64,000 nucleotides of DNA from Salminus brasiliensis (GCF_030463535.1 NC_132881.1:10338526-10402525), one strand, 5' to 3'. Positions 21,293-30,366 are shown, counted from the first letter of the stretch. A program made the numbers and translations. The notes: generated by a model from the letters alone, not told the origin.

Positions 21293-21826
21293 TTACATTC
21301 TAAATTTTTCACCGCAGTCAACGCATTGAACACATTTCATGACACAAGTTTTATTTACTCTAGGATACATTTGTTTGACGAAAGATACAACTGTGTTATC
21401 GTTTCTTTTCAAATCACTGGTATACATAGACATAATATGATTAAACGAATATCCTTTAGCTCTGTGACATAAAAAGAATATGCAGTGTTGTCCGCAACAA
21501 ACCGATTCAAACCTTTGAACTTGCTTTGAGTTGTGACTTATTTTCAAGCAGTTCTTCTTTAAAAATGAATAAATAGATTTAGGAAAGAGTTCATAAGTCG
21601 GTGGGTTTCCGTACGAGTCAAAAAATTCTCCTGAGGTTTCGTCATTTAGGCTTAAAGCCAGCCAGTGTTCCCCTGGCATGTAACTCGGGTGAGTGTTTAC
21701 GATGAAAAGCGCAGGAAAATGTGTCACGGCGTTCTCGGGTAATTCATCGCAGGCAAAGACGCCTCTGAATATATTTTTTACAGCGGGGCAACTTCTCATC
21801 ACATCCAAAAGTTCTCCGGTATCCAT
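21293..21826 (-). CDS. Adenain-like cysteine protease
   Basis: This 177-aa protein is of peptidase family C5, which processes virion precursors. Catalytic residues visible in order are His54 (in 'GEHWLAL'), Asp70 (in 'FFDSYG'), Gln113 and Cys115 (in 'CCGQHCIFFL'). This is the expected order and spacing for adenain. A C-terminal Cys cluster (CVMKCVQCVDCG) may bind metal. It lies 2 bp after the end of the major capsid gene on the same strand. The frame is intact. Confidence 0.92.
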   Translation of the reverse strand: MDTGELLDVMRSCPAVKNIFRGVFACDELPENAVTHFPALFIVNTHPSYMPGEHWLALSLNDETSGEFFDSYGNPPTYELFPKSIYSFLKKNCLKISHNSKQVQRFESVCCGQHCIFFLCHRAKGYSFNHIMSMYTSDLKRNDNTVVSFVKQMYPRVNKTCVMKCVQCVDCGEKFRM

Positions 21827-21828
21827 GT

Positions 21829-23137
21829 TTACTGATAATCGATGAGAATGTTTCGCCGATTATTGATTTCCAGAATCGAATCAAAACTGGCGTAAACGAT
21901 TAGGTTTACGGTTTTCGGAAGAGGGTTTCGAAATCTTAGCTCCAGTCTCATATTTCCAGACTTTATTAACGATAGATGTTGTCCGCAGTCATCATCGGGG
22001 CTCAGATTGAACGCGATCAGGGTGTAGCCTTGCGCATAATCTTGTCTGTTTATCGACAATCCTTGATCCTTAAGATGTTTTCCGGACGCTAAAATTAACG
22101 AATGAAATTCACGAACGACATTTCCTGATTCAAAATTAGGCTAAAATGGTTTTGCCGGATACTGTGTTCCGTCAACGTAAAGAGCGACAAACTCTGTATC
22201 GTAATGTTTAAAATGGAAGGGGTTCTTATCTGTCACTCCGCTGAAAGCGTCATTGTCAACCATTCCGAAAATGACGGTTTTAGGGAGAGGTCCCAGGAAT
22301 AGATTCTCTTGGGTGCATATACGACTCCCTGCCGGTAGACTGAAGGTCTTCATGCTTACTCTTTCGATCGGGTATTTGGCTGTGGAGTTGAGCAACGCCT
22401 GAGCGTGTCCCAACTTTACAGCCGGAGACACTGTTACTTTTTTCACAAACAGAGATGCCAAAAGTAATTTAAGATTGTAATTCCTGACTCCTTCTTTCAT
22501 GAGACAAAATTCATCTTTACTTCGAACCATTTTAATTTTTAAATCAACACCGTTCAGTAACAGTTTATCCTGAAAAAATATATCGGAGTGAATATGACCG
22601 ATCAAGTCAAAGGTTTTGCTTTCGGAACTAAAAAGGTCTCTGTTTCTGAATCCGTTGTTACGGCCTTGTGGGTCCGTCACATCCATATGTCCGGCGGTGT
22701 CTTTGTAAAATAGCCCCGCGGAATATTGCGTTTCCAAAGCAGATTTGCTAAAATTTAAAATCAATTCCATAATTGCTCTGTAGGGGCTCTGTATTACTCG
22801 ACTGACTTATGAGACGATCTCCCAGCATAACGTCTACTTGAGAAAAGAGAGACGCAATGGGATAGTTCACAACTCCGACCTTAGCATCGTTAGCTATGTT
22901 GGTGCCGTCTGTGTTTGTGATTTTACACCGGAGATGTAAAAAAGTGTTGTTCAAGTCTAGATAGTCTTCACCATTGCCCGCCACGAAAAACTCCAGGGGT
23001 CCATTATCCGTTACGGCTGAAAGCGGCGGTATTTCGATGTAAACATACTTTTCAATGCTCGTTTGGGCGTACGGTAGCGTAAAAATATCTAATTCCGACT
23101 TGGTGCATTCTGACGATAGACTGTGCAGGAAAGCCAT
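21829..23137 (-). pseudogene. Major capsid protein (double jelly-roll, hexon-like), broken
   Basis: Three frames together span about 436 codons, the normal size for Maverick capsid proteins. The N-terminal part (23137-22748) has 'YVYIEIPPLSAVTDNGPLEF' and 'YLDLNNTFLHLRCKI'. The middle (22770-22141) has 'FSKSALETQYSAGLFYKDTA'. The C-terminal part (to 21829) has 'DYAQGYTLIAFNLSPD' and 'NLIVYASFDSILEI'. A one-base frameshift lies near 22770-22785 and an in-frame TAG at 22141-22143. Beyond each break the conserved sequence continues at once, so both are small lesions. The gene sits between the pVI/pX-like gene and the protease. Confidence 0.9.
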
Positions 23138-23141
23138 GGCT

Positions 23142-23570
23142 TTAAAAAATGTTCACCTTTCTCTGTTTGACAGATGATGATGATGATGATGATGATGAGG
23201 TAGAACGCTTGTTTCCTCTTCGTTTGGTCTTTTTTACTCTGACTTTACCTTGCGTGATCTTGCGTTTTTTATTCGGAATGACGTACCTCCTTCCAGGAGG
23301 CCACCTAGCGTTTTTGTAGGTTATCGTAGCGAGTCCTGATCCCTCCTGTTTTTCAGTTCTGTTTGTGACGATGTTACTCACCACATCGCTTACGATACCT
23401 TTTGCTGCGGATTTTAAATGAGGTTTTGCGATAGTGAATCCCCTTTTTATAATAGGAACGGCCATCCTAAAAAGCGCTTTAAAGATTCCACCTAACCCCG
23501 ACCCATACATGGTCGGACTTCCGTGATAGCCAGGGAGACCATGCCCGGCTTGCTGCTGATAGTAGTCCAC
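23142..23570 (-). CDS. pVI/pX-like basic minor virion protein
   Basis: This 142-aa protein has a Gly/Tyr-rich N-terminus ending in 'GSGLGGIFKALFRMAVPIIK', which combines a Gly-Gly cleavage-like site with a following amphipathic helix, as in adenovirus pVI. The second half is strongly basic ('PNKKRKI', 'KVRVKKTKRRGNKR'), suited to DNA binding. A run of nine or more Ser near the end is encoded by a (GAT)n-type repeat at 23172-23197. It starts 39 bp after the penton-like gene and ends 4 bp before the capsid ATG. The frame is intact. Confidence 0.75.
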   Translation of the reverse strand: MDYYQQQAGHGLPGYHGSPTMYGSGLGGIFKALFRMAVPIIKRGFTIAKPHLKSAAKGIVSDVVSNIVTNRTEKQEGSGLATITYKNARWPPGRRYVIPNKKRKITQGKVRVKKTKRRGNKRSTSSSSSSSSSVKQRKVNIF

Positions 23571-23609
23571 GTAGACCTAAGGGTCCGCATACCTTGGGCG
23601 AATCATCGT

Positions 23610-24371
23610 TTAATCACGAAAAGAATGTTTTGCGGGTCTAAAGTGAAGTTTAGCCACAAATTTCCCGTAGAGAAAAGGAACATGCAGATCTTGGTCAGTT
23701 TTGACTTCGATGATTATATCGCTTATCAGATTCTTACTCACACGTACGTAGTGTGGCTTGTTGTAGGTTAATGTGACAATTTCGTTGTTTTTACCGCTTA
23801 TATGTACGCACCTCAACAAAGGTACAAAACTATCCCCTACTCTTTGATAATGAATAATATCTGTATACACAAACATTGTGTAAAATCCCCCGTAAATGTC
23901 GGAAGGATAGGGAGCCTCTGGGTTTTCACGCGTGAGTTCTTTTTTTTCTTCCAGACCCAGCACATGCGCCAGTTTTCCGTATGTACTTAGGGAATAGGGC
24001 TTCTTTGTGTCCAAACGGATTTTGTTGGTCTGGGGGTTGTATTTAATTCTTACCTCAAGGCCTAAAAGTTTTAAAACCCTGTTCATTTCGTTAACCAATT
24101 CTTCCAGGTCACGGTAATACCCCTGGCTCATTTGACAGGTATGATAATCTATGGTAACGCCGTTGTCATAACGTACAAAAAATAGACTTTCCCAATTTCT
24201 CAAAGAGTACCATGTATGGGGATATTGCACTTCTGTAAGTGCCACCTCCCAATCGCCAACCAACTCGATGGGTTTAGCAAATTTAGTAGTGTAATTCGAA
24301 ATCTTATTGTTAGGATAAACGTCGAGGGATGAGTTGCTCGGTAGAGTCACAAAGAACCCACTCTCTTCCAT
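23610..24371 (-). CDS. Penton-like minor capsid protein (single jelly-roll)
   Basis: This protein of about 253 aa starts at the ATG of 'MEESGFFVTLPSNSS' (24371). The frame is open for 19 codons more with another ATG at 24428, but that would overlap the integrase end. Conserved Maverick penton blocks are 'FFVTLPSNSSLDVYPNNKIS', 'GDWEVALTEVQYPHTWY', 'PYSLSTYGKLAHVLGL' and the C-terminal 'PFLYGKFVAKLHFRP'. In related viruses it forms capsid vertices. The frame is intact. Confidence 0.85.
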   Translation of the reverse strand: MEESGFFVTLPSNSSLDVYPNNKISNYTTKFAKPIELVGDWEVALTEVQYPHTWYSLRNWESLFFVRYDNGVTIDYHTCQMSQGYYRDLEELVNEMNRVLKLLGLEVRIKYNPQTNKIRLDTKKPYSLSTYGKLAHVLGLEEKKELTRENPEAPYPSDIYGGFYTMFVYTDIIHYQRVGDSFVPLLRCVHISGKNNEIVTLTYNKPHYVRVSKNLISDIIIEVKTDQDLHVPFLYGKFVAKLHFRPAKHSFRD

Positions 24372-24414
24372 GGTGCACCGATTATGATTTTCATTCGGAT
24401 ATCGTCTCAACGAT

Positions 24415-25464
24415 TTAAACTTTGACAATGTCCTTGGACGGAATCCAAGAGTTAAATTTATCGGGCCACCCTACCCATTTCACTAAACACCTCTTTTTAC
24501 CATTTTGTACCTTTTCATCCAATATTTTTTCTATTTTAAATGATTTATCTTTTCCTACTATAATCTTTTGCAGTTCTTGTTCATAAAACGTACCCTCTAT
24601 CTTCTCACCATCGGCGTCTTGCAGTTTGTATACCGGAGGCTCTCTCGGTATCTGTTCGGAAATTGTGAAATATTCATCCGTGTAGTTTTGCTCGTAACCT
24701 TTTTCAAACTGACTTTTTAAGCGTGAAATCCTAACAACGTCACCAACCTTAAACTTAAACAGTAGTTTCTTTGTTCTTGAAGGAAACAACCCGTACAAGG
24801 TTTTAAATACTTTGAAAGAGTTTGTTTCATTGACCTCTGCGGGTTTCATTTTTATACTGCTGTGGTAGTTGTGGTTGTAGGCGTCAACCAAATCCTGAAC
24901 AACATCAGAGTATTTTCTCGTATTAAAGGCCGTAAAATATTTCCACATTTTATTCCTGAGCGTCTTGTTAAACCGCTACCGCAGACGGAAGCTTTCAGTC
25001 CTGTACCCGTAGCAAAGTGAGTAATGTTGTGCTTTTTCATTAAGCCTCGAAAGTTTTTGTTAAAAAATTCCTTTCCTTGATCGGTTTGTAGTTTTCTTGG
25101 AACTCGCCCTTCCTTTAGAATGGAATCAAAAGCTTTGCTCACCTCAGCTCCGGTCTTGTTTCGTAATACGCGTACCCAAGCATATTTAGATAAAATATCG
25201 ATACACGTCAACATAAATTTCATACCGTCGTTACTATCCGACACATTCGTCATACCCACTAAATTTCACACAAATTGGTTTGTGAAGAGTATACGCATCC
25301 TGAGCCGCTAACCATTTTTTAACATCGTTGTCGTTTGCCCTTTTACCTAGTTTCTCAACGACGGCTCTTTTTAAACTCTCAACCCCTCCATAAGACCCTG
25401 GATTTGAGGGATTATAATATATATTCTTCAACAACCTCTCGGACATATCGCCGTGTCTCTGCAA
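24415..25464 (-). pseudogene. Retrovirus-like integrase with chromodomain, frameshifted
   Basis: Three frames in order: 25464-25234 (N-terminal, 'MSERLLKNIYYNPSNPGSYG', then an 'LHKP' segment), 25259-24852 (catalytic core, 'FMLTCIDILSKYAWVRVL' and 'LQTDQGKEFF' with the second catalytic Asp), and 24948-24415 (core end 'YNHNYHSSIKMKPAEV', then a C-terminal chromodomain, 'EKILDEKV…CLVKWVGWPD…SWIP'). Frameshifts lie near 25234-25259 and near 24950-24990. The second falls where the catalytic Glu should be, and the other frame has a stop there. The first acid also lies at a break. The enzyme cannot be active. Chromodomain integrases of this family can direct insertion to certain chromatin. Confidence 0.92.
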
Positions 25465-25502
25465 TAATGGTCAAAAAACGATTGTGTAATCAACATTTAT
25501 TC

Positions 25503-25874
25503 TTACAAAAGTCTCGCAATATGAAAGATATTTACATTATGTTCCGTTAAAAAAGACAACAAAGAGTCAATTGTTTTTTCAACATCCACATTTTCCTTGT
25601 TTATCATTTTCAAAACACACACGTCGGTTACATAGGTAAAGATACATAGTAAGTGACCGGAGTTATATTCGGTCGATATTTCAAACATATGAGACAAAAC
25701 GTGATGCATATATTCGTGTAAGGGGTATGAACTATTTGCCGCAACAGAAATTAAAATGTTCCAATTCGAGGATGAAGATCGCACAACTTCCATTTTTCTG
25801 TCTAATTTTGATAAAGCGTCATCTGCGGAAATTTGTCTCAGACACGTTTCATCATGGACTCTCAGTTCAATCAT
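25503..25874 (-). CDS. Small protein with Bcl-2-like motif (tentative)
   Basis: This 123-aa protein starts at the ATG at 25874, whose last bases overlap the TGA of the upstream gene (ATGA), the same junction type as ATPase/small basic protein. The frame also opens 26 codons earlier, inside the upstream gene. The protein is mostly helical-looking. Residues 71-88 read 'NSGHLLCIFTYVTDVCVL', which keeps the N.G.....F.....CV pattern of the Bcl-2 BH1 region but has Ser where the usual Trp is. No clear C-terminal membrane anchor is present. A cell-death inhibitor would fit a virus-like element; this is inference from one motif. Otherwise it is an unknown accessory gene. Confidence 0.6.
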   Translation of the reverse strand: MIELRVHDETCLRQISADDALSKLDRKMEVVRSSSSNWNILISVAANSSYPLHEYMHHVLSHMFEISTEYNSGHLLCIFTYVTDVCVLKMINKENVDVEKTIDSLLSFLTEHNVNIFHIARLL

Positions 25875-27199
25875 TTTGCGGAGCAGAGATTTACCCCGGG
25901 TCTTCGGGCATTTCTTGGAGAAGGATTTGGCGGAAGAGACGATGATACCCATGTCAGAGACGGTTCAAGGGGGTCCAGAGAGCAATGAAAGTTCCAATAG
26001 TCGATAATATCTTCTTTCACTCCATCGTTGTAAACAGTTGCAGTTTTGTCCTTGATCTCTTGCAGAGATGTCTTGAAGTCACGTTCATCTCGTAATTCGC
26101 ACACGACCGTTTCAGCAACGGTTTGGAGTTTTTCCAAAGTCGGCACGTTCGAGATTCTGCACAACTTTAGAGCCCTGGCTAAGGTGTATTTTAACCAAGG
26201 CCTAAAAAGTTTTGTCAACAGCCTTTTAGCGTTAAAGTGTAGGTACAGATCTTCAGGCTCAAACAAGCAGGTGTGCTGTAATTGGCTGGGGTGGTCGATG
26301 GCGCATCCATTGCAGTTTTCACGCATATCACTTTCAATGATTTTGTCCATCAGATCACCCGTCACAGCACGGATGATGGAAAGCACAGCCGAACTTACAC
26401 AACCGTCGATTTCCACCATCGCTTCAGTCTGAGGTAAATCAGAGGAAATGTTTTCCGTGTTAGGAACGTAGGAATACAAGTTTAAGAGTTCTTGAGCCAT
26501 TGCCGATGAGACCCCGTCGTCACTGCGTGTAGGAAAAAATAAAATCTTTGTGACTCCTTGATGACCGGTATAAGGATCTGACTTTCCGCCCCCAACCTCT
26601 TTCACAAACACACGATTGATTTCCAGATCGTGAACCTTTACAAACGGATAGCTGATGTCGGAATCAAAATGATCATTCAGTCTCATTTTTAATCTCTCCA
26701 TACCTTTGATTCGTTCCAGCTCATCAAACAATCGTTCGACGTTTCCGACAAAATCTTCATATATCTCTTTCCAGTCATCCCACTGTACCGTCACGTGGTA
26801 ATCTTTTTTTTCAAGCAAAACGCCGCTCGCTGAGCGCTTGCGGTTGTGCAAGGTAGACAGACATATGGCGTTGGATCCGTCCTCATCGCCGAAGGCTTGT
26901 AAGCCAAAAGTGTATGACGATGCTTGGCCTGATGGTTTCCAGGGTGTTATGAGTATTGTAAATACAGGACTAGTACCCTTAGGTCTGTTTTTCATAAAAT
27001 TGTTCAATTCAGCAGTGCGCTTCTTGAAATTACCCCAGTCATAGCGATGCAAGGTGAAATGGGTAGCTGTGTCTTCCACTCTTGACGTCGCCCCGCTGTA
27101 CAACACAACTCTGTCATTTTCTTGATCAAAATAGAACCCGAAATAACCGCCTTTAGACAAACGCCACGCATGAATCGTGTCTGTGTCTTTCAAGCGCAT
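25871..27199 (-). CDS. Terminal-repeat-linked protein, right paralog (long form)
   Basis: This 442-aa protein is homologous over its first 165 residues to the left terminal protein and then continues with a second domain. That domain includes a Cys/His block (NCNGCAIDHPSQLQHTCLF, about residues 295-313) that may bind zinc, and a helical C-terminus. The codon matching the left paralog's start ATG is ATC here (near 27260), so the first usable Met is the internal one at 27199 ('MRLKDTDTI'). Function is unknown; its position suggests an early gene transcribed inwards from the terminal repeat. Confidence 0.75.
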   Translation of the reverse strand: MRLKDTDTIHAWRLSKGGYFGFYFDQENDRVVLYSGATSRVEDTATHFTLHRYDWGNFKKRTAELNNFMKNRPKGTSPVFTILITPWKPSGQASSYTFGLQAFGDEDGSNAICLSTLHNRKRSASGVLLEKKDYHVTVQWDDWKEIYEDFVGNVERLFDELERIKGMERLKMRLNDHFDSDISYPFVKVHDLEINRVFVKEVGGGKSDPYTGHQGVTKILFFPTRSDDGVSSAMAQELLNLYSYVPNTENISSDLPQTEAMVEIDGCVSSAVLSIIRAVTGDLMDKIIESDMRENCNGCAIDHPSQLQHTCLFEPEDLYLHFNAKRLLTKLFRPWLKYTLARALKLCRISNVPTLEKLQTVAETVVCELRDERDFKTSLQEIKDKTATVYNDGVKEDIIDYWNFHCSLDPLEPSLTWVSSSLPPNPSPRNARRPGVNLCSAK

Positions 27200-27560
27200 T
27201 TGTGTTCTTGCTAGGGTCGGTCGTATTTTTTTGGGTGCATCTGTGACAGAAGCGATGATTATTACGGCTATCTTCTAACCCTAACCGCCGCACAAACACT
27301 GACCCTTTAAATCCTTCGGCCTACAGGGCCTAATGAATGAATAGGTGGAGACTTATGACGTTGCATACTCTGATTTGCTCGATCGTATGTATCTCGGCCA
27401 CCTGATTGGGCGCCTTTTTTAAATGATGTTACCGAATCATTGCGTGTAATATGTGATTGAATGGTAAATAAAAGTCTAAAGATCTCTGATCAACTCTTTC
27501 TCTATCTCTCTATCTCTCTCTCACGTGGCACAGTTTTGGGGAGTGGAAATGAGTAACAGT

Positions 27561-27900
27561 TGTCGAAAGGGACCTGTCAGATAAGTTTGATGAATCAGGG
27601 TCTGACTGAAGGTCTGGGGACTAGGAACTTTTGACCCCGGCTAGGCTCACCATTACATACAATGATTACGCACACACATACACATGGGCACAGCATTGGT
27701 ATGTGAGAATTGATAACAGATGTCGGAAGGGACCTGTCAGATAAGTTTGATGAATCAGGGTCTGACTGAAGGTCTGGGGACTAGGAACTTTTGACCCCGG
27801 CTAGGCTTCCCATTACATACAATGATTACGCACACACATACACATGGGCACAGCATTGGTATGTGAGAATTGATAACGGTTGTCGGAAGGGACCTGTCAA
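27561..27900. repeat. 160-bp tandem repeat in the right terminal repeat
   Basis: The words 'tgtcg(a/g)aagggacctgtca' recur at 27561, 27721 and 27881, exactly 160 bp apart, with near-identical sequence between. The left terminal repeat has the matching words only at 14371 and 14531, so it holds one unit where the right holds two. Confidence 0.9.
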
Positions 27901-28108
27901 ATACGTTTGATGAAAAGTGCCCCAGCTACCCGATTGGACGGCAAAACATTAGGCGGGACTTCCGGAAGGCAGGATATCCAGAAGGCGGGACCTCCGGTGA
28001 AAATGCACGCTTTTGATTGGTCGAGGGAGGGACGTACAGGGGGGCGTGGTTTGATGACGTGGCACGATCTGATTGGTCGAGGCGACCTGTCAAAATTAGT
28101 TTGATGAA
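27571..28108 (-). promoter_or_regulatory. Iterated terminal motif, right (four copies)
   Basis: The inverse of the left motif (GACCTGTCA(A/G), then GTTTGATGAA) occurs at 27571-27594, 27731-27754, 27891-27914 and 28084-28108. Confidence 0.7.
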
Positions 28109-28129
28109 AAGTGCCCCCTATATCTCTCT

Positions 28130-28135
28130 AATAAC
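28130..28135. repeat. Target-site duplication, right copy (AATAAC)
   Basis: Directly follows the right terminus; the array unit then resumes with 'atcaactctgaaagcttgtc'. Confidence 0.95.
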
Positions 28136-28520
28136 ATCAACTCTGAAAGCTTGTCTCAATTGCTTAAACCTATCATATACATGTACAGAGTACTAGACCT
28201 TGTCACACAGAATGTACACACAAAACTTAGCATCTTTTGTTTACCCTTCAGGTTCCGTTTAAACATCTTTTAATGGATCAGTAAACATCATTCTGATTCA
28301 GAAAAGGCTAAAATCCAACATTTCAAATTGCTTCATCTCACTTTTCACAAATACATGCAGAATCTTCTGCAGCACAAATATGTTCCAATACCCCAACATC
28401 AAACAGAATATTTCTGAAAGTTTGAAATTGCTATTAATTAGGTAAAAAGACTAGAGAAAATCTTGCAAAAAAAAGTACAAAAAGGTAGTAGGCAGAGCTA
28501 TAAAGAAGAGGAAACACTCT

Positions 28521-28610
28521 TGACTCTGGTGGGACTCGATCCCACAACCATTGAACTGCTCCAGCTATTCATCTAGAAGTCCAATGCGCTATCCACTGCT
28601 ACACAGAGCC
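28521..28610 (-). tRNA. tRNA-Arg (TCT), both promoter boxes altered
   Basis: Class D: A box reads TGTAGCAGTGG in place of TGGCGCAATGG, and the T-loop ATCGAGT. First unit right of the Maverick. Confidence 0.65.
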
Positions 28611-28846
28611 CAGGTGAAGAAACTGGTTCCTTGGCCAACCTTCCTATAAAATAACAGTAGTGCTGCTAATATTTGAGGCAAATAATGAATTTACTATGCA
28701 TATGTAAATCCCAGTGGTCTGATGATTATCTGCAAGTCTAAGCACACACCAAAGCTCTACATACTGTTAGTCATAGTCTGACGCCAATAAAAAAAGGGTT
28801 GATTCACTCATTGTAGCAGTTACTGATTAAAGATTACCCAAGGAAA

Positions 28847-28920
28847 AGGCACCGCTGGGATTCGAACCCAGGATCTCCTGTTTACTAGACAGGCACTATA
28901 ACCAACTAAGCCACGGCGCC
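28847..28920 (-). tRNA. tRNA-Thr (AGT)
   Basis: Near-consensus; one change in the 3' side of the D arm (AGTGCC). Confidence 0.85.
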
Positions 28921-29443
28921 CTACCTGACTGGTTTCTAATATCAACACAATAAAGCTTCAGGCAAACTCACAAACATTCTCTTGCATACAAATTTCACAC
29001 AGACAGCAAAAACAACTTCCCTGATTAGGAACCTCTGCATTTTCCAGAAACAAATAACATCAACTCTGAAAGCTTGTCTCAATTGCTTAAACCTATCATA
29101 TACATGTACAGAGTACTAGACCTTGTCACACAGAATGTACACACAAAACTTAGCATCTTTTGTTTACCCTTCAGGTTCCGTTTAAACATCTTTTAATGGA
29201 TCAGCAAACATTATTCTGATTCAGAAAAGGCTAAAATCCTACATTTCAAACTGCTTCATCTCACTTTTCACAAATACATGCAGAATCTTCTGCAGCACAA
29301 ATATGTTCCAATACCCCAACATCAAACAGAATATTTCTGAAAGTTTGAAATTGCTATTAATTAGGTAAAAAGACTAGAGAAAATCTTGCAAATAAAAGTA
29401 CAAAAAGGTAGTAGACAGAGCTATAAAGAAGAGGAAACACTCT

Positions 29444-29533
29444 CGACTCTGGTGGGACTCAAACCCACAACCTTTGAATTGCTCCAGCTATTTATCTAGA
29501 AGGCCAATGCGCTATCCATTGCGCCATAGAGCC
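29444..29533 (-). tRNA. tRNA-Arg (TCT), B box weakened
   Basis: Class B: T-loop TTTGAGT, acceptor pair 7-66 broken (A), stem base 31 C. Confidence 0.72.
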
Positions 29534-29769
29534 CAGGCGAAGAAGCTGGTTCCTTGGCCAACCTTCCTATAAAATAACAGTAGTGCTGCTAATATTTGAG
29601 GCAAATAATAAATTTACTATGCATATGTAAATCCCAGTGGTCTGATGATTATCTGCAAGTCTAAGCACACACCAAAGCTCTGCATACTGTTAGTCATAGT
29701 CTGACGCCAATAAAAAAAGGGTTGATTTACTCATTGTAGCAGTTACTGATTAAAGATTACCCAAGGAAA

Positions 29770-29843
29770 AGGCACAGCTGGGATGCGAACTCAGGATCTC
29801 CTGTTTACTAGACAGGCGCTATAACCAACTAAGCCACGGCACC
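29770..29843 (-). tRNA. tRNA-Thr (AGT), degenerate
   Basis: T-loop TTCGCAT with mismatches in T and acceptor stems (class m). Confidence 0.7.
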
Positions 29844-30366
29844 CTACCTGACTGGTTTTCTATATCAACACAATATAGCTTCAGGCAAACTCAAAAACAT
29901 TCTCTTGCATACAAACTTCACACAGACAGCAAAAACAACTTCCCTGATTAGGAACCTCTGCATTTTCCAGAAACAAATAACATCAACTCTGAAAGCTTGT
30001 CTCAATTGCTTAAACCTATCATATACATGTACAGAGTACTAGACCTTGTCACGCAGAATGTACACACAAAACTTAGCATCTTTTGTTTACCCTTCAGGTT
30101 CCGTTTAAACATCTTTTAATGGATCAGTAAACATCATTCTGATTCAGAAAAGGCTAAAATCCTACATTTCAAACTGCTTCATCTCACTTTTCACAAATAC
30201 ATGCAGAATCTTCTGCAGCACAAATATGTTCCAATACCCCAACATCAAACAGAATATTTCTGAAAGTTTGAAATTGCTATTAATTAGGTAAAAAGACTAG
30301 AGAAAATCTTGCAAATAAAAGTACAAAAAGGTAGTAGGCAGAGCTATAAAGAAGAGGAAACACTCT

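Larger units (their letters stand above)
14141..28129. mobile_element. Maverick/Polinton (adintovirus-like) element, defective
   Basis: The 13,989-bp element starts AGAGAGAGATATAGGGGGC and ends with the inverse of AGAGAGATATAGGGGGC. It is flanked by AATAAC on both sides (14135-14140, 28130-28135). A 5-6-bp target duplication and AG...CT termini are typical of Polintons. It encodes the full hallmark set: family B polymerase, retrovirus-like integrase, packaging ATPase, adenain-like protease, major and minor capsid proteins, arranged as two convergent blocks. The polymerase, integrase and major capsid genes are broken, so this copy cannot move on its own. Confidence 0.96.
27250..28129 (-). repeat. 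Right terminal inverted repeat
   Basis: Inverse copy of the left repeat, with scattered substitutions and one extra copy of an internal 160-bp unit. In the terminal 150 bp compared by eye there are only a handful of differences. Confidence 0.9.

Noticed and set aside
25727-27044. Several plus-strand frames (25727-25945, 25756-26007, 26046-26432, 26838-27044)
   Set aside because: Shadows of the 123-aa and 442-aa minus-strand genes; no independent support.
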